NCBI GenBank assembly: GCA_025463465.1
Contig: JAODAO010000322.1
Span: 1-40,190, forward strand
Source: Glaciihabitans sp.
Lineage (GTDB): Bacteria > Actinomycetota > Actinomycetes > Actinomycetales > Microbacteriaceae
Reading direction: 5' to 3'
Length of the DNA stretch: 40,190 nucleotides
Positions 17,467 to 24,991 of the stretch are shown here, piece after piece. The notes below the pieces were generated by a model. It worked only from the letters and a program-made list of their open reading frames with translations, was not told the origin of the DNA and did not search any database. The stretch's first letter is position 1. Every line of letters begins with the position of its first letter. Position numbers and translations under genes: made by a program.

Positions 17467-17480
17467 CCGCCAGCGGTTAG
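17463..17480. terminator. Palindrome containing both convergent stop codons
   Basis: CTAACCGC, CA, GCGGTTAG: a perfect inverted repeat in which the left arm holds the corA TAA and the right arm the TAA of the minus-strand gene. As RNA it makes a 7-bp stem with a CCAG loop on either strand. No T-run; a compact bidirectional end is likely. Confidence 0.5.
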
Positions 17481-18127
17481 AAGTCCCCGCCCCCAAAGTC
17501 TCCCCCTCCGAAGTCACCGCCGCCAAAGTCGCCGCCGAATCCTCCCCCGCCGAAGTCTCCGCCCGCTGAGTCGCTTCCCGCGTCTGCGCTGGCACCGTCG
17601 GCTCCGGCGTCGGAGTTGCCACCATCACCGTCACCGTCTCCCGTGTCGCCATCGTCATCCGCCGACGCCTCGTCGGAGTTGGCGTCAGGCAGGAAGCTGC
17701 TCACCAGCGCTGAACCGATGACGTAGCCGGCGACGGTGCCGAGAAGTGAACTGGCAACCATTCCACCGAACCCCATCCCGCCACCGCCACCCATCGAGCG
17801 TTCCATCGTGCCGGGTTGGCGCAGCTCCGAGCGGGTAGCGGAGGATGCAAGGGACTTGGCGTCGTCGGCGGCCGGTTTGTCCCCGGCAGGGGCGTTCGCC
17901 GAAAGCTGCTCGAACAGAAGTGCGCGCTGCTCGGGGCTCAGCTTGCTGAACGCCTCGCGGTGCACTTCCTCGATGGTCTCGGGCGGAGCGGTGCGCAGCA
18001 GGTAGCGATAACGTTCAACGGCGATGTCGTCTTCGCTGCGGGCGGCCGTGTTACCGCTGCGACGGTAACGCGGCTCGGTGTCGGGGTCCTGCTCCGGTCG
18101 TCCGAAAAGTCTGTCTAAGAAACCCAT
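17477..18127 (-). CDS. Glycine-rich single-pass membrane protein, unknown function
   Basis: A 216-aa protein in three parts. The N-terminal region (about 28-80) has VERYRYLLRTAPPETIEEVHREAFSKLSPEQRALLFEQLS, a conserved actinobacterial segment that I recall only from uncharacterised proteins sometimes labelled cation-transporting ATPase. A Gly/Met linker leads to one hydrophobic segment, MVASSLLGTVAGYVIGSALV (about 122-141). The C terminus is an acidic Asp/Gly/Ser tract followed by repeats of GGGDF or GGDFGGG ending exactly at the stop codon. The repeat resembles low-complexity phase-separating or adhesive tails. AGGACGG precedes the ATG. It converges with corA over a shared palindrome. The ATPase label is not supported. 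Confidence 0.8.
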   Translation of the reverse strand: MGFLDRLFGRPEQDPDTEPRYRRSGNTAARSEDDIAVERYRYLLRTAPPETIEEVHREAFSKLSPEQRALLFEQLSANAPAGDKPAADDAKSLASSATRSELRQPGTMERSMGGGGGMGFGGMVASSLLGTVAGYVIGSALVSSFLPDANSDEASADDDGDTGDGDGDGGNSDAGADGASADAGSDSAGGDFGGGGFGGDFGGGDFGGGDFGGGDF

Positions 18128-18262
18128 GGTGTTACCGTCCTGATTCTGAGGTCGATGACCGTGCGGTGCGGGATGTCGAGTGATGATACGACGAGCGCGG
18201 AGCCACCCCTACGGGCGCGCCGGGTTTGCCCTCCAGCCACGGTGCCACGGGTGTGAACGACT

Positions 18263-18754
18263 TCACCAGCCCCATGTTCCCTCGCCACCTTTGAAGGGGC
18301 CCACGATTTTCGAGGTGATCCAGCCGCCGTAGAAGTCGCCGTCCTGGGCGGTCACCACTTCGCCGGCGATAGTGCAGCGGTCCATCCTGCCCGGGTAGAC
18401 TGCCACCCGGTCGCGCAGTAGTTCGTAGCCCGGCATAGGGGTGGGGTAGTACCAGGCGGCGGAATCGCGGCTTTTAACACTGAGGTACCCGGCGGAGCCC
18501 TTGAACTCGCACATCGAACGGCCCGGTGCCGGCATCAGCACACCATCTGCAAATGCGGCGCGCGGCAGGTAGTAGACGGGGGGATGGCTGGTTTCCAGCA
18601 CCCGCACGACGTCAGTGGTATCAACGATGGTGACACCGTCGAGCTCGATTACCACGCGCTCGTCCATCGGTTCCACCCGCGGAGGGCGGGGATAGTCCCA
18701 GACGGACTCCTGTCCGGGACCGGGGACGACCGGACGCATTCGTTGCGGTTTCAT
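18263..18754 (-). CDS. DUF427 domain-containing protein
   Basis: A 163-aa protein with the DUF427 layout: RVVIELDGVTIVDTTDVVRVLETSHPPVYYLPR (about 33-65), then CEFKGSAGYLSV (SMCEFKGxA is the family hallmark), WYYPTPMPGYELLRDRVAVYPGRMD, and a C-terminal YGGWITSKIVGPFKG. The family is small, beta-rich and of unknown function. The ORF track extends 25 residues upstream, but MKPQRMRPVVPGPGQESVWDYPRPP is the usual start and has TAACGT 7 nt before the ATG. It is divergent from the acyltransferase with 92 bp between the starts. Secure family, unknown role. Confidence 0.92.
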   Translation of the reverse strand: MKPQRMRPVVPGPGQESVWDYPRPPRVEPMDERVVIELDGVTIVDTTDVVRVLETSHPPVYYLPRAAFADGVLMPAPGRSMCEFKGSAGYLSVKSRDSAAWYYPTPMPGYELLRDRVAVYPGRMDRCTIAGEVVTAQDGDFYGGWITSKIVGPFKGGEGTWGW

Positions 18755-18761
18755 GGGTTCA

Positions 18762-18767
18762 ACGTTA
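18762..18767 (-). promoter_or_regulatory. Candidate -10 of a leaderless promoter
   Basis: On the minus strand TAACGT is followed by tgaaccc and the ATG of the DUF427 gene (7-nt gap); no ribosome-binding site is present. Confidence 0.4.
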
Positions 18768-18832
18768 GCGGGATGCCGCCAATGTGCCCGGAGATGCGAC
18801 CCACGCAAAGACGATGCACAGGGTTGCAAACC

Positions 18833-18838
18833 TACGAT
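18833..18838 (+). promoter_or_regulatory. Candidate -10 near the acyltransferase start
   Basis: TACGAT lies 8 nt before the ATG at 18847, close enough for transcription to start at the ATG. A GGAAC stretch in between is a poor ribosome-binding site. Confidence 0.4.
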
Positions 18839-18846
18839 GGAACGTT

Positions 18847-19995
18847 ATGGCGCATCCTCCCGCGCAGCCGTCCACCGAGCGCCTGCCCTCCCTCGACGGC
18901 CTCCGTGGTCTCGCAGCGTTTGTTGTCCTGCTCTACCACCTGTCGCTCGTTGCCCGGCCGTTCCTGGATTCCGGCACCCGGTACGACGCGTGGTGGTGGT
19001 TGACGGAGACGCCCCTCAAACTCTTCACCGCCGGAACCGAATCGGTCCTGGTGTTTTTTGTCCTCAGCGGCCTGGTGGTCACCCTCCCGGCGCTGCGCAC
19101 CGGATTCCGCTGGCGGTCCTTCTACGCCAGCCGTCTCGTCCGTCTCTACCTGCCGGTGTGGGGAGCCCTCGCGCTTGGCGCAATCCTTATTGCGGCGCTA
19201 CCCCGGGATTCCGGGATGGTCAGCGCGGCGCAATGGATTTCCAACGCCAATGCGACGGCTGTCTCCGCGCCGGAACTGCTGGGCGAGGCGAGCCTCTGGC
19301 AACCGACATACATCATCAACAACGTCTTATGGTCGCTGCGCTGGGAGTTGATCTTCTCGATCACCCTTCCTGCGTTCATCGGCGTCGTCTACCTGCTGCG
19401 GCGCTGGGTGATCGCGAGCGTCGTTGTGGCCGCACTGCTCAGCGTCGCCGGTCGAGTTGCCAACGTGGATGCCCTCGTCTACCTGCCGGTCTTTTTCCTC
19501 GGCACCACCTTAGCGGTGCACCTGCCGTCGATTCGCGCGCGCAGCTCTCGCGTGCGCGAGCCAGGCTGGGCGTGGGTCACGGCCGGGTCGCTGCTCCTGC
19601 TTGTGCTCAGCTTCCTGTTGCGTTTCGCCGCTCCGGCGGGAACCACCCTCAGCGCTGTGCTCTGGGGACTAGCAGCTACGGGAGCGACCGGGCTTATCCT
19701 GGTCGCCATCGGGTCGTCGGTGGTGTCCCGGCTGCTCAGCGCTGCGGTGTCCCAGTGGCTCGGCCGGATCTCGTTCAGCCTGTACCTGGTGCATGTGCCG
19801 GTGCTGGCGAGTGTGAGTTACCTCGTCGGAGATAACCGGTGGTGGCTGGTCGCAATCATCTGCGTGCCACTGTGCGTAACCGTCGGATGGCTTTTTTACC
19901 GAATCGTAGAACGGCCCTCGCACCGCTTGGCGCGACGCGTAGGCCGGCTTTTCGGCGAGCGGCGTTCGTCAGTTCCCGTGCCCACAGCCGAGTAA
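18847..19995 (+). CDS. Acyltransferase family 3 membrane protein
   Basis: A 382-aa integral membrane O-acyltransferase of the AT3 family, which acylates sugars, peptidoglycan or antibiotics at the cell surface. LPSLDGLRGLAAFVVLLYHLSL (12-33) with the essential histidine is the family signature; FTAGTESVLVFFVLSGLVV and FYASRLVRLYLPVWG follow. About ten hydrophobic helices continue to residue 350. The C terminus after the last helix is short and basic (RIVERPSHRLARRVGRLF). The ATG at 18847 is preferred over an upstream in-frame ATG because the family motif follows within 12 residues. Its last 140 bp overlap a convergent glycosyltransferase gene; the pair may modify the same envelope glycan. Confidence 0.92.
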   Translation: MAHPPAQPSTERLPSLDGLRGLAAFVVLLYHLSLVARPFLDSGTRYDAWWWLTETPLKLFTAGTESVLVFFVLSGLVVTLPALRTGFRWRSFYASRLVRLYLPVWGALALGAILIAALPRDSGMVSAAQWISNANATAVSAPELLGEASLWQPTYIINNVLWSLRWELIFSITLPAFIGVVYLLRRWVIASVVVAALLSVAGRVANVDALVYLPVFFLGTTLAVHLPSIRARSSRVREPGWAWVTAGSLLLLVLSFLLRFAAPAGTTLSAVLWGLAATGATGLILVAIGSSVVSRLLSAAVSQWLGRISFSLYLVHVPVLASVSYLVGDNRWWLVAIICVPLCVTVGWLFYRIVERPSHRLARRVGRLFGERRSSVPVPTAE

Positions 19996-21526
19996 CCGCC
20001 TCGTCGCTAAATTGTCGGGCGGTGCGTTTCGCTGCCTGGCGCATCGCCAGCACCTGCCGTGCCGGGAGCCCATAGAAACGAAGGATCGCGTCGGCCAGCG
20101 CCGAAACGTCTCCCGACGTGACCAGATAGCCGTTGCGACCGTCTGTGATGATGTCGGCTGGGCCGTATGGAACGTCGTAGGCGATGGGGATGCAACCAGC
20201 CGCCATGCTTTCGACCAAAACGAGGGGAAATCCCTCTGAGGTGCCGGTGGCGATCAGGAAGGACGATGTTTCCAGGGCTTTTCTGGCGTCCTGGTGGTGT
20301 CCATGCATTGTCACCATGGCCGTACCGGAGGTGGCTGCCAGGTCGTCGAGCTCTGCACGAAGCACCCCGTCCCCGTACACGTCAAGGGTCACCCGTGGTC
20401 GACCGTCGGCCGGTGAAACGACGTTCGGGGAACCCGCTGGTTGTGACGCAGCGAGGCTCTGGCTGACCGATGAGACAGCGGTGATGGCATGGTCGACTCG
20501 TTTTCGGGCCGTGAGTCCGGCCAGGACAATTCCCCGACCCCGCTCGGGCTCAGTCGACACCGCGGACAGGGCGTCGAAGGGACGGCTGTTGGGGATCACG
20601 GCAAGATTTTTGAGTGCTTTGCGCTTCGCTGCGGCCAGCTGCGGGTCGGTCGCCTGCGCCATGGTGCTGCTGCCGAGGAGTGTGCGGACGTCGTCCCGTT
20701 GACGCGAGGTGAGCACCACCACGGAGTCGAATCGTTCGAGGTTTTCAAAAACCTCGCGTCGGGTAGGCCGAAGCTGCCCCATGGGGCGTTCCGTGCCGGC
20801 CAAGTGGGACGCGTGGACGACGTGCACCGTCACAACGTTCCGGCGGCGATACGTGAGCATAAAAGATGCCGACGTTTTGGAGTCGACGATCATAAAGGCA
20901 CGGCCGCCGCCAACAAGCTGGTCAAGCCAGAAACGATAGAAGGCCCGGGTACCGCCCCACGACCGAAGGGGCACCCCCGCCTCATCGCAGAGGACGATGG
21001 AGCGACCCCCCAGTTCACCGGGGTTGGAGCAGTCCCGCCGGTCGCTGGCAAACAGTGTGCCGTCCGGCCGGTAGTGGTCGACCTGCAGAACATCGAAACC
21101 GTCCGCCGATAGCCGGCTGCGGCTGAGGTGGATTGCGCCTTCCGCAGCGGGTGTTCCGTCACCGTCGATTCCGACGGGCAGCGGTGTGAAAAGGTGCTGG
21201 TCGAGAGAGAGGGAGCCAGAGACATCCGCCGGCAGGGTTGCTTCGCGCAGCCAATCCCACAGGTTCACGATGCGTACACCGTCTCCCAGCTGCCCCCGCG
21301 CGGTAAGCCTCTGAGACAGCTCCGGATAATCGTCGCGAACATCGAAGGTGAGGACGTCGATGGGGGTTCCGGTCAGGCGCGCAAACGCCATCGATCGATG
21401 CAGCAGGGCACTCGTCATGCCCCCGTGGTCGTCGGTGACACCCCAGGTCACGGCGAAGTGCCTTCCGGCAGGTAGGCGGAGGGATGATGAGGGAATAAGT
21501 CTGCTCGGGTGCACTGCTGATATCAC
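19856..21526 (-). CDS. Glycosyltransferase, GT4/TagE-like
   Basis: A 556-aa GT-B glycosyltransferase resembling TagE/poly(glycerol-phosphate) alpha-glucosyltransferases. The N-terminal domain has FAVTWGVTDDHGGMTSALLHRS and FRLTYRR-type segments with VHVVHASHLAGTERPMG near the middle; the C-terminal domain has LTARKRVDHAI, then E431-GFPLVLV-E439 and GPADIITDGRNGYLV, the nucleotide-sugar binding hallmark. The last 46 residues, very basic (GKKAIRRLRTVARR), are encoded opposite the acyltransferase 3' end. The GTG at 21526 has TAACCT 6 nt upstream. It probably glycosylates a teichoic acid or other envelope polymer in the cytoplasm; donor and acceptor are unknown. Confidence 0.88.
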   Translation of the reverse strand: MISAVHPSRLIPSSSLRLPAGRHFAVTWGVTDDHGGMTSALLHRSMAFARLTGTPIDVLTFDVRDDYPELSQRLTARGQLGDGVRIVNLWDWLREATLPADVSGSLSLDQHLFTPLPVGIDGDGTPAAEGAIHLSRSRLSADGFDVLQVDHYRPDGTLFASDRRDCSNPGELGGRSIVLCDEAGVPLRSWGGTRAFYRFWLDQLVGGGRAFMIVDSKTSASFMLTYRRRNVVTVHVVHASHLAGTERPMGQLRPTRREVFENLERFDSVVVLTSRQRDDVRTLLGSSTMAQATDPQLAAAKRKALKNLAVIPNSRPFDALSAVSTEPERGRGIVLAGLTARKRVDHAITAVSSVSQSLAASQPAGSPNVVSPADGRPRVTLDVYGDGVLRAELDDLAATSGTAMVTMHGHHQDARKALETSSFLIATGTSEGFPLVLVESMAAGCIPIAYDVPYGPADIITDGRNGYLVTSGDVSALADAILRFYGLPARQVLAMRQAAKRTARQFSDEAVTRLWARELTNAARRKAGLRVAPSGARAVLRFGKKAIRRLRTVARR

Positions 21527-21532
21527 GTCGTT

Positions 21533-21538
21533 AGGTTA
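21533..21538 (-). promoter_or_regulatory. Candidate -10 of a leaderless promoter
   Basis: On the minus strand TAACCT is followed by aacgac and the GTG of the glycosyltransferase (6-nt gap). It supports the first GTG over the later in-frame starts. Confidence 0.4.
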
Positions 21539-21662
21539 GGTTCGGCCGGGAGCCGTTGATCAGGGGTTTACAGCGATCACATCGCACGTACCTGAGAGAA
21601 AGGGCGTATTTTGCGGGTCAACCCCGTTGAAAAAACTACCAGAACCGTGAGAACGTCAGCCC

Positions 21663-22646
21663 ATGACCCGTTTTGGATACACCCTCATGACCGAGCAGAG
21701 CGGTCCGCGGGAGTTGGTGAAGTATGCCATCGCCGCGGAGGATGCCGGATTTGATTTCGAGGTTTCGAGCGACCATTTTTCGCCGTGGCTCACCTCCCAG
21801 GGACATGCGCCATACGCGTGGACCGTTCTTGGAGCCGTGGCCCAGGCGACCTCACGGGTCGAACTGGCAACCTACGTCACCTGCCCGACCATCCGGTATC
21901 ACCCTGCCGTGATCGCGCAAAAGGCCGCCACCCTGCAGATCCTCGCGGAGGGACGGTTCATCCTCGGACTCGGATCGGGTGAAAACCTGAACGAGCATGT
22001 TGTTGGTGAGGGCTGGCCAGCCGTTGACGTGCGCCAGGACATGCTGGAGGAAGCCATCCATATCATCCGCCAGCTGCACACCGGTGAGCTCGTTACCTGG
22101 CAAGGCGACTACTTTCGAGTGGACTCGGCTCGGATCTGGGACATTCCTGACGTTCCTGTTCCGCTGGGTCTCGCCGTGTCCGGGCCCAAGTCCATTGAAC
22201 GCTTCGCTCCGCTCGGGGACCACCTGATCAGCACGGAACCGGATGCGGATCTGATTAACGGCTGGGCGGCCGCCCGTGACACATCAGCGGGAACATCGCG
22301 GTCGATTGGCCAGATACCCATCTGCTGGGACCCCAACAAGGAGGCAGCTGTCGACCGGGCCCACAACCAGTTCCGTTGGTTCGCCGGTGGGTGGTCGGTC
22401 AACGCGGACCTACCGACCCCTGCCGGATTCGCCGGGGCCAGCCAGTTCGTCCGGCCGGAAGACGTCGCTGAGTCCATTCCCTGTGGTCCCGATCTCGATG
22501 CGATCGTCGAGGCCGTCGCTCCGTTCTGGGAAGCGGGTTTCTCGGACATCGCCGTGGTGCAAGTTGGTGACGAGAACCAGGATCGGTTCCTCGCTGAGGC
22601 AGCGGTCCCGTTGTTGGACAAGTTGCGCGCTGCGGCACCCCGCTAG
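21663..22646 (+). CDS. F420-dependent LLM oxidoreductase, TIGR03557/FGD-like
   Basis: A 327-aa TIM-barrel enzyme closely resembling F420-dependent glucose-6-phosphate dehydrogenase relatives (TIGR03557). Visible signatures are SSDHFSPW with D37, H38 and W42, TCPTIRYHPAVIAQKAATLQ, and LGLGSGENLNEHVVGEGWP, all of which correspond to F420-contacting parts of FGD. The substrate is not settled: genuine FGD oxidises glucose-6-phosphate to reduce F420, whereas most TIGR03557 members are uncharacterised. The ATG is not preceded by a good ribosome-binding site. It is divergent from the glycosyltransferase and upstream of the membrane cassette, separated from it by 109 bp. If it is an FGD it could supply F420H2 to the Ddn-like enzyme in this window. 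Confidence 0.92.
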   Translation: MTRFGYTLMTEQSGPRELVKYAIAAEDAGFDFEVSSDHFSPWLTSQGHAPYAWTVLGAVAQATSRVELATYVTCPTIRYHPAVIAQKAATLQILAEGRFILGLGSGENLNEHVVGEGWPAVDVRQDMLEEAIHIIRQLHTGELVTWQGDYFRVDSARIWDIPDVPVPLGLAVSGPKSIERFAPLGDHLISTEPDADLINGWAAARDTSAGTSRSIGQIPICWDPNKEAAVDRAHNQFRWFAGGWSVNADLPTPAGFAGASQFVRPEDVAESIPCGPDLDAIVEAVAPFWEAGFSDIAVVQVGDENQDRFLAEAAVPLLDKLRAAAPR

Positions 22647-22755
22647 TCTCACATTCGCTCTGTTCATTCAAGCCCTGAAAGCTACTGCAAGCCCCGAGTT
22701 AGCTGATACTGAGCGCTCCGCGCGTCCACTTTTCAGTTAAGCGAAGGAGTTCACC

Positions 22756-23094
22756 GTGCAGGGAAAAATCATGTTCGTCCTGGGGGCTGCCACCGGCTAC
22801 GTCGTGGGAACACGGACGGGCAGGCAGGGCTACGAACGCCTCAAGCGGCAGGCCTCCGCCCTGTGGACCGCTCCCAGCGTCCAAAAGACCGTGACACAGG
22901 CCGAGGAGTTCGCTCGCGACAAGATTCCCGTGGTTGGAGCGACGGTGAGCGCCGCGGCGAAGAAGGCGGGCGAGGCCGTAACGGATGCGGCCGAAAAGAA
23001 CGGCAGCCCTGCCTCGACCGACCCGATCGAACAGCCCGCTGAACCAGAGGAGCCCACCTCCGGCTCGGACCAGGACAACTCGAACAATGGCTAA
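22756..23094 (+). CDS. YtxH-like membrane-anchored protein
   Basis: A 112-aa protein whose N terminus IMFVLGAATGYVVGTRTGRQGYERL resembles the short glycine-rich YtxH anchor. An amphipathic helical stretch (about 30-80, alanine- and lysine-rich) and an acidic, Pro/Ser/Thr-rich disordered tail follow. YtxH-like proteins are linked to general stress in Gram-positive bacteria. AAGGAG six nt before the GTG is one of the best ribosome-binding sites in the window. It is the first of four genes whose ends overlap by 4-8 bp, so it belongs to a coupled operon with a holin-like protein, DUF3618 and YihY. Specific function unknown. Confidence 0.85.
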   Translation: MQGKIMFVLGAATGYVVGTRTGRQGYERLKRQASALWTAPSVQKTVTQAEEFARDKIPVVGATVSAAAKKAGEAVTDAAEKNGSPASTDPIEQPAEPEEPTSGSDQDNSNNG

Positions 23095-23503
23095 CACCGT
23101 CACAGACGAACCCTCCGTGGAGGACCGCACCAGCCTGATCGGCCTCTTCCGCCAAATTCCTGGCCAAATCTCACGACTTGTTCGCGACGAGATTCGCGCC
23201 GCCCAGGTGGAGCTTTCCGCGAAGCTCAAAGACGCTGGCCTCGGCGCGGGGCTGCTGGCCGGTGCGGCGGTCATTGGCCTCTACGCCTTCGGCGTGCTCG
23301 TTGCGACCGCGATTCTTGCCCTTGCCATCGTTCTTCCCGCCTGGCTGGCCGCCCTGATCGTCGCAGTCCTTCTCCTGGCCGTCGCGGGGGCACTGGCTTT
23401 CCTCGGAATCAAAAAACTCAAGGCCGGGGTTCCACCCGTGCCAACCGATTCGATAGAGAGTGTCAAGGCGGACATTCGTACAGTGAAGGGCACAAACCCG
23501 TGA
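23087..23503 (+). CDS. Phage holin superfamily (Phage_holin_3_6/Actinobacterial holin-X like) protein
   Basis: A 138-aa membrane protein with SLIGLFRQIPGQISRLVRDEIRAAQVELSAKLKDAG (about 14-49), the amphipathic segment found in PF07332-type proteins, followed by two hydrophobic helices (about 52-82 and 85-108) and a short cytoplasmic tail. The name is historical: no lysin gene is nearby and the context is a chromosomal envelope operon, so a lytic role is unlikely. The ATG overlaps the YtxH stop by 8 bp and its own TGA overlaps the next GTG. The ORF track's upstream extension is a shadow of the previous gene. Confidence 0.87.
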   Translation: MANTVTDEPSVEDRTSLIGLFRQIPGQISRLVRDEIRAAQVELSAKLKDAGLGAGLLAGAAVIGLYAFGVLVATAILALAIVLPAWLAALIVAVLLLAVAGALAFLGIKKLKAGVPPVPTDSIESVKADIRTVKGTNP

Positions 23504-23790
23504 CCGACAGTCCCCAGCAGCCCGAACCCGATGCGGGTATCAACGCACTTCGCCTGGACGCGGACCGCGCGCGAGACGACCTCGAGCAGACGCTCGGTGA
23601 AATTGAGGCCCGTCTCAATCCGCAACGTGTAATCCAGCCCATCAAAAAGGCTGTTTCAGCCGTCAGTGCGGCTTATAAAAAACAACCCGTCGAGTTCATT
23701 GCGACCGCGGTTGGCATAATCGGCGCTGTCGCGGGTCTCGCCATCTGGGCAACCAGGGGAAATACCACGAACGGAACGACCCATGGCTGA
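23500..23790 (+). CDS. DUF3618 domain-containing protein
   Basis: A 96-aa protein with the DUF3618 motif, DADRARDDLEQTLGEIEARLNPQ (about 20-43), a helix-forming segment with the family's regular Arg/Asp spacing. A single membrane helix follows (FIATAVGIIGAVAGLAIWA, about 65-84) and then a short polar tail. The GTG start overlaps the preceding TGA in GTGA and the 3' end overlaps the YihY gene by 8 bp. DUF3618 commonly sits beside YtxH- and holin-like genes in actinobacteria and proteobacteria; the function is unknown but a membrane or stress role is usually assumed. Confidence 0.9.
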   Translation: MTDSPQQPEPDAGINALRLDADRARDDLEQTLGEIEARLNPQRVIQPIKKAVSAVSAAYKKQPVEFIATAVGIIGAVAGLAIWATRGNTTNGTTHG

Positions 23791-24922
23791 GGAAGCGGGC
23801 GACAGGGCCAAAACCGCGCCGGACCCGGAAGATCCGCGTAAGCCGGATTCAATAACAGAACTGGACAAACCGTCGTGGATGTACATCCTCCGCAAGACGC
23901 TGCGAGAATTCGGGTCTGACCAGTGCACCGACCTCGCGGCATCCCTTACCTACTTCGCCGTCCTCGCCGTCTTTCCCGCGCTGCTGGCGTTTGTATCGAT
24001 TCTTGGGCTCGTCGGTGATGCCGAGAAGACGACGACCGCCCTCCTCAATTTCGGTAGCGGTCTTCTGCCGGACGACATTCTCACATCCCTCGAAGGCCCC
24101 ATCAAAACATTGACGGAGTCACCCGCGGCTGGCCTCACCCTCATCACCGGTATTCTCGGTGCCCTGTGGTCCGCTTCCGGGTACGTCGGAGCTTTCGGCC
24201 GTGCAATGAACAGGATCTACGGCATCACCGAGGGGCGCCCGGTGTGGAAGCTCCGTCCCGTCACCCTCTTGGTCACCATCGTCGCCGTGATCGCCGCTGT
24301 GCTCGCTGCTGTGCTGCTGGTCCTCAGTGGTCCCGTGGCGGAGAACATCGGAGCCATTGTCGGGCTGGGCGACGGTGCAGTCTTTGTCTGGAACATCGTC
24401 AAGTGGCCAGTGCTCGCGGTCATCGCGATCCTCGTCGTCGCCGTGCTCTACTACGCCACACCCAATGTCCAGCAACCCAAATTCCGCTGGATGAGTCTCG
24501 GCGCCCTTGTCGCGCTGCTCGTTCTCCTTTTGGCCTCGGTAGCTTTTGCGTTCTATGTCGCGAACTTCTCTAGCTACAACGCCACCTACGGCTCGATTGG
24601 GGGTGTCATCGTCGCCCTACTTTGGCTATGGATCGCTAATAACGCGTTGTTGTTCGGGGCCGAACTCGATGCGGAAATCGAACGGGGGCGTCAGCTACAG
24701 GCGGGTATCGCTGCAGAGGAAACCATCCAGCTTCCACCTCGTGACACACGCCAGAGTGACAAGAAGGCCGAACAGCGTGCGAAGGACGTCCGGGTTGGAC
24801 GCACCCTTCGCCGGAAAAACGAAAAATCGGGTGAGAAGCGCGCGGCCGCAGACAAGCAGGAGAACGACAAGCGAGACGATGACAAGCGCGAGGACTCGAA
24901 GCAGGATGTCGACGCGACATAG
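23783..24922 (+). CDS. YihY/virulence factor BrkB family membrane protein
   Basis: A 379-aa integral membrane protein. After a polar N terminus, the family signature CTDLAASLTYFAVLAVFPALLAF is seen near residue 52; about six membrane helices follow, with YYATPNVQQPKFRWMSLGALVA and SYNATYGSIGGVIVALLWLWIANNALLFGAELDAE closing the domain at about 305. The last 75 residues are a charged Lys/Arg/Asp/Glu tail (repeats of KRDDDKRED type), probably cytoplasmic and disordered. The family was once called ribonuclease BN by mistake; its real role is unknown. It ends the four-gene operon and converges with the HAD gene. Confidence 0.93.
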   Translation: MAEEAGDRAKTAPDPEDPRKPDSITELDKPSWMYILRKTLREFGSDQCTDLAASLTYFAVLAVFPALLAFVSILGLVGDAEKTTTALLNFGSGLLPDDILTSLEGPIKTLTESPAAGLTLITGILGALWSASGYVGAFGRAMNRIYGITEGRPVWKLRPVTLLVTIVAVIAAVLAAVLLVLSGPVAENIGAIVGLGDGAVFVWNIVKWPVLAVIAILVVAVLYYATPNVQQPKFRWMSLGALVALLVLLLASVAFAFYVANFSSYNATYGSIGGVIVALLWLWIANNALLFGAELDAEIERGRQLQAGIAAEETIQLPPRDTRQSDKKAEQRAKDVRVGRTLRRKNEKSGEKRAAADKQENDKRDDDKREDSKQDVDAT

Positions 24923-24991
24923 TTGAGTGCTGCTTCGCAGGTTGACTGGTCTGCTTTCGCCGAGCGGGTGGTCGCGGCGACGAGTGGGGTG

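Noticed and set aside
22647-22755. Possible tRNA or small RNA in the gap before the YtxH-like gene
   Set aside because: CTGAAA/TTTTCAG and AGCTA/TAGCT can pair, but no cloverleaf, T-loop or anticodon arm could be made.
23087-23503. Phage holin as a sign of a prophage
   Set aside because: No lysin, capsid, tail or integrase genes are nearby and the gene sits in a chromosomal envelope operon; the family name does not imply a phage.
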